64,000 nt of DNA. Origin: Todiramphus chloris collaris. Taxonomy: Eukaryota > Chordata > Aves > Coraciiformes > Alcedinidae. The position numbers and the translations under genes are program-made. The notes below the pieces were generated by a model. It searched no databases and was not told the origin of the DNA. It saw nothing but the letters and a program-made list of their open reading frames with translations. The stretch is from assembly GCA_025345505.1 (NCBI GenBank), contig JANVCC010000130.1, positions 3,384,453-3,448,452 of the forward strand, written 5' to 3'. Below are positions 37,106 through 49,654 of the stretch, piece after piece (within the stretch, counting starts at the first letter, position 1; each line of letters opens with the position of its first letter).

Positions 37106-37939
37106 AATCTTTGTATCTACTTTATACCTTATACCTGAAGTACTTTGTAACTAAAGAACGCCTACGTTAGCAAACTTTTTTCTTCAAGCCTCCTACACGA
37201 GAAAAATAGGTCTTTCTGCTTCAAAACAATAAGGAGAAATTATTCAAGGAAGAAGCACACAGACTTCAGTCCTAAGAGACAGGAAAGCTCTCCTTTCATT
37301 GTATTTGACATTTCTTAAAAGGAGAAATCCTGTTTTCTCCCCATGGATGACCAAGTCTAGCTTCTGCACCCTGGTGAGCAGGTTAAACATAACCAGATTT
37401 TTGTCAGCAACAGCAGCCTAATTAACAGCCCAAACTGTGTCTGAGTGAAACACTCCTTTTCTTGATTTATATATGTTACTAACAAAATGCTGGTGATCCC
37501 ATTCCCCTAATGACTGACTTCCTGTTCCCTGTTAACAGAAGAGCAACAATCCCTGTATGGAACAACACAGAAAACAGGCACCTCTCACTCAATATGGCAT
37601 CAGAAAGGGGTCAATGATCCAAGCAAGGGAACCTTGTTAGCTAAAACCCATGTTAACTGGTGTTCAGTCATCTGCAGGGACCAAAGGGAACCAACCTCAT
37701 AGCCTCTCTTCTCCCAGGAAAGAGATAAAACAAGACTTTGACATCTTATGCTGGAGACAGGGTAACTCCCTTTTGTAGTTCTTCCAGATTTACATACACA
37801 ACTTTGGATCTCAGCACTCATTTTCTGGATTAAATAGAACAAGACTTCTGATATTCGTTCATTTCGTTCATTAGAAGAGCATAGCTTTGTTGTGTAATTA
37901 ACATGCCAGTAATTAAGGATTCTAAGATGATGTACTGAT

Positions 37940-37962
37940 TTCTCTCTCTCACACACACACAC
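37940..37962. repeat. (TC)n(AC)n microsatellite
   Basis: Five TC units pass directly into six AC units. Confidence 0.9.
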
Positions 37963-40900
37963 GTACACTCTTTCAAAATGTTATCAGCAGTAATTGCATT
38001 AACATCTTTTCTTTTCCTGTTCCCTTCGGGAGTTTATTAGGCTTTCATTTAATCTTTTTCTCATTTCATAAATATACACACATTTCCTTTGCTCCTCTGA
38101 AAATTTGCTACATACTTGAAAACTTTGAGCAGCTTGACCTTCCATGTGCACACACAGGGGAATCTTCAGCACCCTTCATTTTTTCAAACTGCTTTCAACA
38201 GAAAGATCACAAGTGATACTTACCTTTTTTCCCATGGATACAGGTCCAGATAATTCTTGTGATAGCAGGATCCAAGTCAGTTGACATTGACATGGATTTA
38301 GGACTGTAGATTACTACCGTGGAACTCTAAGAAAGTCTTAACATTGTGCTATGGACAGTTTATTGCTTGTTGAGCACTTCTTTTTCATGACCTCTCTTCA
38401 AGCTGTAGAGTTTTTTTCCAATGTGATGAAATGCATAAAACAGAATCAGTTAGGAGACAGCACAGGATGGTTCATCTTAGCTTTTATTCATTTTCAATCT
38501 ATCATTTTCTTGGCTTTTAAAAATATTTTGTTCCAAGATAAAAGTTTGAGCTCTGTGGTTGAAAGTTACCATGCTGAGCTTAGTCTGAGTTGCCAGTGGG
38601 TTGAAAAGTTTAACACTGGTGCCTATGCAGCAGCAATGCTGCAAGGGTTATATGTCACAAGCAACATAGACTTTTGCTGTTGTTCGTTTTAGCTTTCTCT
38701 CTTTTCCAGCTGTAACACATGCCTAAAACATCTGCATTACGGATCCAGACTTGGTAAATACTTGGTAGGCAGTTGGGCACCCTCCTCTAAACTTGTTAAG
38801 ATGTAGCCTCACTTTGCTTCTTGCAGTTTTAATATGTTTTTAATATGTGTTAATCACTTAAAAAATAACCTTTAGTTTCCAAGCTGAAATGTTAATATTT
38901 AGTGTTGCCCTACTGCCCCTATTTTTTGGGGTCAGCAGTGAAGAGTGAGGAAGAAATATGATCCAGACAGAGAGTCATAATCCTGATTCAGGTATTGACC
39001 TTGACCTGCAAATTCAGTTTGTCCAGAGACAAATCCCAGTTCATGCCTGAGACTGAAAATAATAGCTACCCATTCATCACCACACCCTGACAAGAGTGCT
39101 CATTCTTTTTTTCCTATCCCTTCACTTTCTGCTGCATTTTATCTTTCATCTGCATTTATTAGCTTGTCTCTCTTTGTCTGGGGAAAACAAATTTGCTGAA
39201 ATCTACGACTATAGTGGTAAAATCTCAGTGTTTGGTTGCAAGCCAACTCAATGCTGCTTAAATGATAAAAAGGGCTGGGAAAGAAACAACTAGGTTTGTA
39301 GCTCCCTTATGTGCATAAGTTCAAAAAGGAGTAAATCTGCATTTTTCCTCTTCTGTAACTTTGAATTGATCCTGAAACCACAAAAGTGTTCCCTGCTTAT
39401 ATTCCAGTCCTGAAGGAAGGAAGGAAGACCATCCAAAGGCTGCTGTCACTGCCAGAGCAAACCCAGAATTATGTTTCTGTAAAATGAGATTTTGCTGTGT
39501 GGCTGGAAGGACAAACTTGAGGCAGCTGCAGCTTTAGCTCTTTGATGAGAATGCCTACCCTATACAGTTTGGTGGAACACAGACATATCCAAGCTATATT
39601 AGTGTTGGAAGTGGTAACACAGAGCTCCAGGCAGGCTAATGTATGCTGTATGTTGTTTCTGTGCTTGAGGTAGGAAATAATTCATGCCATGGTAAACTTG
39701 TGTTACACAAATATTTATGCGAACTATTTCAAGTGCTTGGGAAGTAATAAATTGCTATTGCTTGGTCTGTTAGATCCTGATGAACACCCTGTTGTTTTGT
39801 CAGGCTAGATAGCTGGTGCCAATGCAAAAAAAAAAAAAAGACTAGTAAACCCAAAGCTCTCCTTGCCCCTACTGCCCAATGGAGACAAATCTTTCCACTT
39901 GCAATGATAGACCACAACAGGACCTACATGCTGAGGTGATATTTGGTTGCTCCTTTTTTTCATCCAAAGGTTTCATCTTCAGGAGTAAACTGATTTCCTT
40001 GGGAGGCTGGCAAGATGGTACATGCAGTGTCAAAATATTATCTTAAATGAGTCACACAAGTTGACTGTAACTAGAGGAGAAAACCAATTCTAGGTCACAC
40101 AAAACCCCCCAAACTGGTATAGAAATCTGGATACATCAGAGAAACATATAGTTTGTTATCAAGGATTAAGCTATTAGTCCCATAACTTGTCTGTCATGTA
40201 TTTTATGCTGGTTATCCAGGAGTAAGTCTCTCTATGGGTCTACTGAAGCAACTGCTGTATCTAAGATAGGAAATCTCTCTGCTGAAGTAGAGAGAGGAGA
40301 GTTAGAGAGTCTATGATAAGGGCATACAGAAATTTTCGTCTGAATGGAAAAGATTATCAATTGCCTCTGTAGCAGCTTTATTTTATTTACTTTTATGCAA
40401 AGCACCACATGCCCTCCATTAATCTGATAGGCATGGGAGATTTCCATGGAAACAATAGGACTCTGTTTCATTTAAAATATGATGCCCGATTTCCTTGTCA
40501 AGCAGAAATCAGTGTGTTGGTAACAGGAGGAGCATTCAGGGTATTGCTTAGAGATGTTGCCTGTGGAAATGGAGGAGTGCAGTGATTTGCCCTGTCCCTC
40601 CATTCTTCACCTGAGCATGATCCACCACTCTACACATCTTTCCTTCCTTTCTATCTAGTCAGTACTGTCCTCAGTTTCACTTCTCACTTTCTCTACCCGA
40701 CCTCACAGGCAATTATTATCCTTCCTGCCTGTGGGGTTACACAAAGAGAATTGGCAGTGCCTGGGTAAGTGCTCCAGCTCTCTACTCTCCACCCAGAATC
40801 AGAGGCATTTATAAACTAAAGAAAAACCCCAAAAAACAACTTCTAAAATGCTGTGAGAAACAGAGAGAATTATTTAGAGACACTTTTTCATGTGCAGCCA

Positions 40901-43900
40901 GGGGAAAAAAAATAAAAAAGGACCACAAATTCTTGGCAGCACACCATAGTCCAGCTCTTTTCTGTTTGTCTTCTCACATGTCTTGAGCAACTATCTTTTT
41001 TGTCCAACAAGATCTTTAGAGGTGTTTCTGTGGATTTCACTAGGTAAAGGTATATATTGTTCCCTGTGTGCTCCATCCCAGTGAATGGGCAGACTTGAGA
41101 GAACAGAAAACACTTCTTGCACACCTCTCCTCAGCTGTGTACCTCCCACTGAGGCACTGGAAGATGACGAGCTCTCTCCACTATTCTGTCTTCCTCCAGA
41201 TGTCAAGGTCAATCCCCACTCATATTCCTCTGATTCCAAGGTATGCTCCAAAGCTAGAAAGGGCCAGGAAAGAAACAGAGGCAGAAATAAGTGTGCTGGT
41301 GTAAGAATGGGAGGAGACTTTGAGACAGGTCTGGTGAAGGTATTTATATTCTACAGGGTAAAAATGTCACATTACAAAGCCCTATAGCTTTGTAAGAAGA
41401 GGCCACGGGAAAGGCTGCATTTTGAGGTTGCAGGAAGCCTATCACCCCAAGATTTCTTTCCTTGAAACATTCCTTCTGACAGCAGAAGCTGAGGACACAG
41501 ACTTTTAGTGATGGTTCTTCCTTCAGTGCTGGGGATCTTAGCATCATGTGCAGCCCCACTAGAGACTTACCTCAGTAGCTCCTGTACATGGTATTCCCCC
41601 TCCAGATAGATATCCCCCTTCAATCACCTCTATGCATGCATGAACTCAGCTCCTCTCCCCTTGCCTTCATACATGCTCTCACCTACACCCATGTAGCTGC
41701 AGAACTATCATGGATTTCACATATTTTTAGGTGGCCTCTGGACTCTGAAAAACTGATGCCATACAAAACAGCACCTTTTGGCCTTCAAAGCCTGTGAGGC
41801 CAAGGTTAATCACTTAAAAGGGCTTCCAGAGTGATACAGGGGTTTGATATTCAGAGTGAGCTTTTTCAGTAATGCAGTTTATCCAGATCTTGCTATCAGT
41901 TCTTTCTTTTTCATTTTTCTGGTTTCTTTCCAGCCTTCAATATATTTTCAAGTGTGGCCATCAGAGGAAGGCATAAGTTACTCAGACAACAGTGACAGAA
42001 AGGGAGCTGTTTTACTGGGAAAGGGGACATAGAAAGAGAGAATTGTGTTGGGAGTCTAAAGGATACACCCTAATTAAAGTAATTCAGTATAGATGAGTGT
42101 AGGACTCCAGAGTCTTGGATTACTGGTCCTGGCTTTTAATCATTATATATCCTCTCTTGTCTTAAACTTGAAGCAAATCTTAGGCTGCAGATAAAGGTTT
42201 CAAACTAATCATAAATTACTGTCCAGTGTTTCCCCTTTGGCTAGGATAATGGCACAGGTACAGACACCTTAATCTTCCTAAAGGCTTTTTGAAGAGGCAC
42301 TTACTATTTAAAACCTTGTTCATTTTCTCCACATGTGTATCTTGTATCTTTCTTTGGCTGCTGGCTAGTGGAACCTCATTCTACCTGCTCCAACTTTATA
42401 CTGTGGGAAAACACAGAAGTCGTCCTTCTTCTTGCATAGCTAAAACAATGGAGAAGCCAGATCAATTTAACGTAGTTGCAAAGCAAAAAAAAATTAGACA
42501 TATAGTTTATTCTTGTCAACCTCACTTCAATATTACAAATTACACTTTCGGCCCGCCCGTCAATCAGGAGCTGTAGTGCATATAGGAAAGTTCTTTCTCT
42601 TGATGAACAAATATTTCCAGGGTGGGAGGAAGCTGGAGGAACGTGACCAGCCTCACAGTCAGGCTGGGAAGATTCCAGCCAATTTCAGAAAGTCATCACC
42701 TCAAGACAGTGCAGTGCCAAGGGCAGCCAGCAACAGAAGAACAAACTAGAGACAATGCTGAAGAAAACTCCACAGAGACCACTACTAGAATCCATCTGTA
42801 CTTTGTTTTGCAGAAGGCCACTGTTCTCCGTTTGCTGCGACCACCTGCAGCACTACTAGGGAAAGCCCCAGTGACCTTTGCATGCCCTCTGCAATTCCCC
42901 AGTGCCCCATCCCCACCATTTCCAGCAGTGGCATTTCTAGTGCTGGGAAACATGTGTCTGAATATTTTCCTCATGATGTACCTCAGCTGCATCAAATTCT
43001 GCGTGAGAAATCATTCTAGCTTTTTACATAACCAAATGAGCTCTGCTCTAAAATGTGTCAGGTTTATCTTCCAGGGGGAAGGGGAGAGTGGGCTCTATGT
43101 AATGCAGTAGGATCCAGTGGGTCCCCAATGTCATTACTGAGAACAACAAAACCTTCCACTACTTGCCAAAGTTTTTGCAAATACTGCCCCTTTACCATAA
43201 AGTCAGAGCTATTCATTAATTATCATGATTATAAATTTTTAATTTTTTAATACACATTTTAATCTAGTTAGAATAAGAGGATCCAACTGGGATCGGGTCT
43301 TTCTGTTCTGGAGGCTGTGCTGGAAGGCAGAGACAGATCTATGTCTAGGGAACCTTGATTAAGCAGCAAAGCATAAACAGGGAAAAGCCCATGTTTTGCA
43401 GATAACAGAAGGTAGTATTTTCTCTTAAATTTCTCTGGGTCAAAATGTAGCTGGAAACAAGCGCTGAATTGTCAAGAAGCAGTTCTGTGGGTCTCTCCAG
43501 ATTAGCAACAGCTGTACAGAGCTGACAGAATGACTGTCTTTAGCACCAGAATTTTGCTAGCTTTGCAATTCCAAGAATTTTTGATCTAGGGCTTTTGTAG
43601 GATAGAGTAAGTGGCATCTATCAATTTAGACATGATCTGAAATATTAAAACATAAATATGTTTTCTGTTTGATGGGATGGATTTTTATCTCCCCTTGATC
43701 TCATGGGATTGTCTTTTACATGGGGGGGCAGGATATACCAAGCAAGGCTGGAGAATCTGGGAACATCCTATGTTAATTTGCCAAGGAACTGGTGAGCTGA
43801 ATTTATCAGGAAGTGGGATAAGACACACTATTCCTTCTGAAAATTAAAAAGTCTTCATTTCTGTTCACTAGCCACTGAAACTGGCTGTTCCTGCTCTTGA

Positions 43901-45297
43901 TATCACATAACCACCACCCCTAAAGAAATTTGGATTTCCTCTGCTTTACCAGGCAAGCCACAAAAGGTGGGCAGATGTGCTACAATACACAAGATCATCA
44001 GGTCTGACAACTGGTTAATCTAGTTGAGGAAAGTTATCAATATTAAATAGGTAATTCAAAGAAACCACTAAGTCATTTTCTGCACAATGTGCTCTAGCTT
44101 CCTGAAACTCTCAGAGGAAAGTCACAGAAACTGTATTTCCTAAATGGAAAATGCTTTGAGTGGCTGTTTTTTTGTGATACTTTTCTTACAAGGATGTTTC
44201 TAACATCAGTCTCAATTAAAGACGACTTCTGACACTTGATGATCTGTGCTCTGTGTGTGCACACGTGTGTTTGGAGATAATGCAAGAATTTTCCCATTAA
44301 TGACAGCTAACTAATAGACTTTCAACACCTAAGGCATCCTTAAACTAAATGGCCACTTTCCAGAATCATACATGCATGAAATCTTAGATGAGGAAGGTTG
44401 TGTGATTAATCCTGAAAGTATTTCTCAGTACATTTCCATTTGAATTTTGCATGTAACAAGCTGCGTCATTTTGACAGGCACCAGGATATATTTATGTGAC
44501 CTCTTTGGCAAAGCAGATATATTGACTACCACTGGACCATCTGTAATTTGAACAGACTATCTTAATGAACACCAGTATCACCTTTGATCTTAGAGTGACT
44601 GGCACCTTGCTATACCTGGCATTCAGATGGAATAAGATGTTTCAACTGGTGCTGATAATGCTACACTGCGCTTATGGCTGGCAGATAACTGCTGCCTTCC
44701 ATTGTGTCAGATAAAGCTCATAAGGTTTTTGATTTATTTATAATAGTGCAATCAACCTGATAAATGGAATAATTGCTTTTGTTTATATCAAAGTAAATTA
44801 AAATATCAAACTAAAATAAATTGGGTTAATATTTATTTTATGTTATGCTTCTGATGAATTATTTGATTTAGCAATTAAAGCGCATAAAATTGAAAAACTG
44901 GAGATGGTTTTTCTCTCTCTGGAAATCAGGACCACGTCCCTGAGGAGTTGTGGAGTAGATAAGATCAAGCAATTGTGTGCCCATACATTGAATCATTGGT
45001 TACTCTAACACTTGTGACACCCACGTACGGAGGAAAAATGGGCCAGGTTTGTAAAGACGCTTTCATACCTAACACTGCATAATGAAATTTAATTTTAGTT
45101 TTCAAAACTATGTACACTTGTTTTCAACTTTAGGCACATTTAAGGTGCAACGCCTTTAAAACTCCAGACCAAATAGCTTCTAAGAATGTCAGAAAGCCTG
45201 GGACAGAAATAGATAAGAAAGAACAGTGTTTCCCAATTAGAGGAGGTAAAATTTCTCACATTTTCAATGACATTTTTAGCTTGGAAATGGGAAAAAA

Positions 45298-45331
45298 AAA
45301 ATCTTTCAGCTTTCCCAAGCTGAAAGATTTT
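45298..45331. repeat. Perfect 15-bp inverted repeat (hairpin)
   Basis: AAAATCTTTCAGCTT at 45298-45312 is followed by a 4-base TCCC loop and its exact reverse complement at 45317-45331. It is a strong short hairpin. There is no G+C-rich stem plus U-run that would make it a bacterial-type terminator, and the stem is too short for a canonical microRNA precursor by itself. Confidence 0.85.
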
Positions 45332-48300
45332 GCAACTATCCTTTTCTCTTTATATTTTATATCGGTTGCCAAACAGGCTGAATTTTCCAAGTGTTGATAC
45401 TTGGGGGAAAAAGAAGTCTGTTTATATTCTCGGCCAGCTTTGATGCAATCCCACTGGCACAAGTATATAAGTCTGCTGTAATTCAGATTTGTAACTCCCC
45501 ACCTCATACCGATAATGATTACCAGTATGAGCCTATATATAGATGTATATATGCATATATAGAGACTCCTTTAGTTATATATGCATGTAGATGTAGATGC
45601 CTAAAAATACACATGGATGTGTTCCACAGCCTGCACAAGGGAGATCAAAGAAAGCCAACAGAAGTGAAGGAGGAATGCTGGTTCAGCCACTCCATCATAA
45701 CATCTGACACTCCTCATTCAGCAGTGTGCTCACCCTTACTGCCCCTCAGCAGTTAGAACACCACTGTTGCCCATGGCCAGGGTGCCCTGAGGCACCAGAG
45801 GAGCCGATGGGATGCTACAGACAGAGCTCGGGGCAGCACTGAGGGCACTGTTTGGTTTCTTGGCTCTGGGTTTGTCTCCTGACAAGGCTGATGCATCTTC
45901 CCAAGGCTGGATAAATGATATTCCACAACAAAATGAAAAAAAAAAAAAAACCCCAAACAACTGGCAAGTGGTAAATAAATGTTGTATGACCCCGTAGGTA
46001 TATGCTCATCTTGCTTTCCAGATACGTTCTGGTGATTTAGTTAGCAGAAATGTTCTGCTAGACAGCTGCAAGGGAATATTATGTAATGGTTATGAAAAGT
46101 TAATCTTGAGCTCCCTGGCGACTTTCATCCCAGAGCTATATTTGCCCAGTGCAGGAACAGAAACACCCCTCTGCTAACCAGTCAATATTTCTGTGAGTAT
46201 CTCTATGTTACATGTGCACTGTCACTCCTGCAGCAGCAGAGGAGATGGCTTTGGAGAGAAACAAGCGGATGCTTCATCTCTAGCTCTCTCTGCCCTCTTT
46301 TTTGCCCCTGAGAGTGACTAGTGCCAGAGGGTGTCTGGTCCTTTGGCTGGTTTTAGACAAACAAGGAAGCAAAAGAGGGGACCTGCAGGTATGCCTTGCC
46401 AGTGATGGGGCTACAGCTGGGAAGGAGCTGGAGCACACCAAGCTGAAGTCTGTGCATGAGCGTAGCCATGCTGAGAACTCAAGCACAGCTGAAGGGGTCC
46501 CAACATGCATAGCCAGCAGCGGACAGTCATGAAGGAGCCAGAGGATTTGGGTCTCCTGGGGGTTACCAAGGTCCTGGCTTGCAGACCGGGCCCCATGCAC
46601 AAACACAGGGTGCATCTGTCAGGCAGCTTTGATTTTGAGTGTTCCCCAGGGAACTGCCTGAGGATGAGTTACACGCAGAGCATCACTCACAGGAAATATT
46701 CAGGGAGTAATGTATGGCCGCAAGGATTACTCGATTTGCTCTAGACAGCCCAAGAATATGGAGGAGAGGAGAAATTTTGGCAAGCGAGTTATTCATCATA
46801 AAACACATTATCCCTTCCCCCCCAAAACACACCAGTGTTTATCCAGAAGGTGGCTGTTCCATGTGCAAGAGAGATGGAGGCTCTAAGGCCTTTCATCAAT
46901 GCAGGGCTGCCTTATTGAGTCATCCTGATGATGAATGCTTGAAGCCTGCATGAAAGTGCAGTGCAATTACTGCTGAGTAATAGCAGCAGGTGGAGCTTTT
47001 CAGCTCCAGCTGGGATGTAAGAGGCCATGGTGAATCAATCAGCATGGAAGAGATCTTGGTTTGTGAGGGAGGGGAAGTATAGGAGAGAGTTTTTCCTTGA
47101 GTAGCCCCTCAATTTAGGGAAGAGAGAGCTTAAATCAGTTAAGAGTGTTACGGGTGACAGGTGTTAAATTTATTGTTCGCTGCATCTGAAAGGAAATATA
47201 TCTGAGTTCTTTGGAGTAAAGTGATAACTATACCTGATTAAACAAGGGGGAGATAAAACCTCTGATGGGGTAAAGGAAAGAAGTGGAAGAGTTGAACATA
47301 GATGTTAGAAGAACCCCAAATAATTACACCAAGTCTAGTCTGCTCATCTTTCCAAGCGCTCTGGGACAATCAGGGAAACCTGCTTTGGATGGCATGAGCT
47401 CTGTCAAGGTGAAGTGCAAGAGAACATAGAAGTCTGGATTCTGATTTTCTTCTACTCAGGACAATACTGGATGTTGCATGATGTTTGCTGCTTGTTTTGT
47501 TCAGAACATGCTTTAACTGACTAGTCTTCAAAAGCACGTCTGCCTACAATAAAAAAGGCTTGGTATTCAAGACTTGGCTGGTACTTTAATGATGAATTAC
47601 CCAACTGTGACCCATGCAGATGTACTAGGGAAGAAAAACAATTAAAAAACTGTAGGCATGGGAAGGGATTTTTCATTTCTGTTTGAGCTAACCACTGAGT
47701 TCAACCAAGGTTGCATGCAACCAAACCAGCAGCTGAAGGCCAGCCTGCACTGAGGCTCCCTTCCCACCCCACAGCTCCTGCTAGAGAGCAGGAGCAGACC
47801 TCCTCTAGGGCAGAAATAACCCCTGAGTTGCTCTATTCTTCACATCTTCTGCTAGAAGAGCATGTCCCTGCTTTGCTGGTAGCTGACATGTGTTGGATGG
47901 GCTGGTCTGGAGACTGATAGAAAGCTCATCAAAGTCAGATACTGAGGTAAAAGATAAAAACATATTCAAGGAGAAAAGATGGAAGGAGAGAGACCTTGGA
48001 TAAAGTGGACGCCAGGCCTTATCAATCTTCTGCTTGATAATGACAGGTGGTGCCTATGAAACCTACTTAAAGTTCCTATGTGTCATAGGGAATATTCCTC
48101 CAGAATCTTGAAAGAAATTGGAAAATTATATATTTAAAAACAGATTCTATTTCTGGTTACCTCTGGTTTAGATGTCTGAGCCATGCATTTTAGATGATAT
48201 GTCAGACAAAACCAGCAAATAGATTATTTCCCTGCAGAGAAAAGGCTTGACCAATAGCAAAGGAAGCAGAGCATCTCCACTGCTATGGTGCTGACTGGAA

Positions 48301-48369
48301 AGGAGGAATTAAGTCCCACTTGTCACTTTGCCTGGTGGTAGCAATGGCCCTGTTCTCAAGACACCAGTT
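45332..48369. other. Unannotated non-coding region
   Basis: No recognised gene. There is an AT-rich alternating TATATA/GCATATA stretch at 45534-45580 and an A14 run near 45937-45950. Several 60-110 codon frames overlap at 46280-46950 without family motifs. Confidence 0.5.
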
Positions 48370-48583
48370 TTGAAGTCTAGAGACCTGTGCCGTGGTCTTG
48401 AGCTACACCACGGGGTATGAACGACTTTGGGAAAGTTGCTTCAATGGACTGCAACATTGCTTTTCTGGATATGAAAGAGGAGAACTGATAAATAACTGCT
48501 TCAGAAGGTTATTCCAAGATTAGGCTAGTGAATCACATCAGTACCTTACGATAAAAGATACTGTAGAAATGCTTATTATTATA
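48370..48583 (+). repeat. MIR-like SINE, plus
   Basis: In order: CTAGAGACCTGTGCCGTGGT, ACTTTGGGAAAGTTGCTTCA, GATATGAAAGAGGAGAACTG, ATAAATAACTGCTTCAGAAG, AGATACTGTAGAAATGC and TTATTATTATA. These follow the MIR/CORE-SINE core (GACCTTGGGCAAGTT), the region corresponding to TGTAAAATGGGGATAATAA, and the avian/reptile-type 3' end (GGTGCTATAGAAATGC.AATTATTATT). It is an ancient, inert insertion. Confidence 0.6.
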
Positions 48584-49364
48584 ACTTCAGTCTTCTTCAA
48601 GGGAAGAAGTAGCAGAATATAGGGAACTTTCCATTAAGAATCACGATATTCAAATATAAGCAGAGCCTACTGAAAGATCAGGCTTCCATCTTGCATTAAT
48701 TTTTTTTTTTTCTTCCCTCTTTTATCAATAGGGAAAAAATAGGAAGTGGAAGAATGAAGAAAGAAAGTCTTTCTCCCCACTTCATTGCGCTCTTCATTTG
48801 CTTCCCTCTTCACTGCCAGTCTGCTACCTAAGAAAAGATGTGCACAGTGACCTATTTTAGAGCATATATTCGTACTCTGGGGAAGATGCGTAAGATGGCA
48901 GGAATACAGGAGCTCTCTAAAGTAATTTCAAGCAAGGTATTGAAGATTCTTATAATGGTGCAATCACTGCATGTGGAGGGAACCAGTTATTAATCACTAA
49001 TGCTTTCCTTTCTAACATGTAAATAAGCTAGATATACATTAATAAAGGGATAGGTGAGAGAACAGGACAGATGGACAAACTGGAATTGAAATGGTTCACA
49101 GCATACCTGTCTCTGGCTTACTAGAAGGACTCCTTAGTCTTCATGCTGACACTGAGGGAATGCAAAGGAGCTTTCTTCCTAACAAAACAGTGAAAAAAAA
49201 ACCAAAACAACACCACAAAACAGAATGATGACAAAGTTTGAATTACATGGCATCTACATGTAGCCCATATTCAGGCCCTAGCTATAGCTCTATCATCCAC
49301 TGACACCCACCCCCACACCCTCCCAGACAAAAAGGGGGATTAAGAAAAGGAGAGAAGATGCACA
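48584..49364. other. Unannotated non-coding stretch
   Basis: AT-rich, with a T11 run near 48700. No recognised gene or repeat family. Confidence 0.5.
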
Positions 49365-49654
49365 TGTCAAAATGAATGAGAACAGATTTAATGAAGCAGC
49401 TAAACTAATGCCAGCATAAAGTAAACAAAGTGATACTCAGCCCAGCAAATGTACAGGAGTCACAATAAACAGAAAGGCAGCCAGCAGGAGACCCTCTTAA
49501 CCTTGGCAAACTTCCCCTTTATGCTGAGCATCATGTTTATGGTCTGAGATACACCTGCAGCCAACCTGGGTCAGCTGCCCTGGCTGACTCCAAGCTGTTA
49601 ATGGCCTGTAGGCTATGGCAAGTCTATGATCACGTCCAAGTGAAACCAGGTCTC
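49365..49654 (-). mobile_element. Older ERVL-type LTR, minus
   Basis: On the plus strand the block includes GAACAGATTTAATGAAGCAG, CAGCCCAGCAAATGTACAGG, ACCTTGGCAAACTTCCCC, ATGCTGAGCATCATGTTTAT, GGTCTGAGATACACC and AACCTGGGTCAGCTGCCCTG. It ends near GTGAAACCAGGTCTC, the reverse complement of a TGTCCTGGTTTCAC-like start. The order matches the reverse complement of avian ERVL LTRs. It is diverged and shorter than the copies at 1130 and 32312, and I found no target duplication. Boundaries are approximate. Confidence 0.55.

Larger units (their letters stand above)
36899..45297. other. Unannotated non-coding region
   Basis: About 8.4 kb without a recognised gene. It includes the A/C-rich tract at 36985-37105, a CT/CA microsatellite at 37940-37962, an A13 run near 39827-39839, and an AT-rich stretch at 44640-44900 that looks like possible conserved non-coding DNA. 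Frames such as 42622-43110 (162 codons) show no family motif. Confidence 0.5.

Noticed and set aside
42622-43110. 162-codon plus-strand frame
   Set aside because: No recognisable domain, no splice or promoter context, and a 99-codon antisense frame overlaps it. Length alone is weak evidence in 64 kb of six-frame sequence.
45534-45600. TATATA/GCATATA stretch as a promoter
   Set aside because: It is a degenerate TA microsatellite; no transcription-start context or downstream gene is visible.
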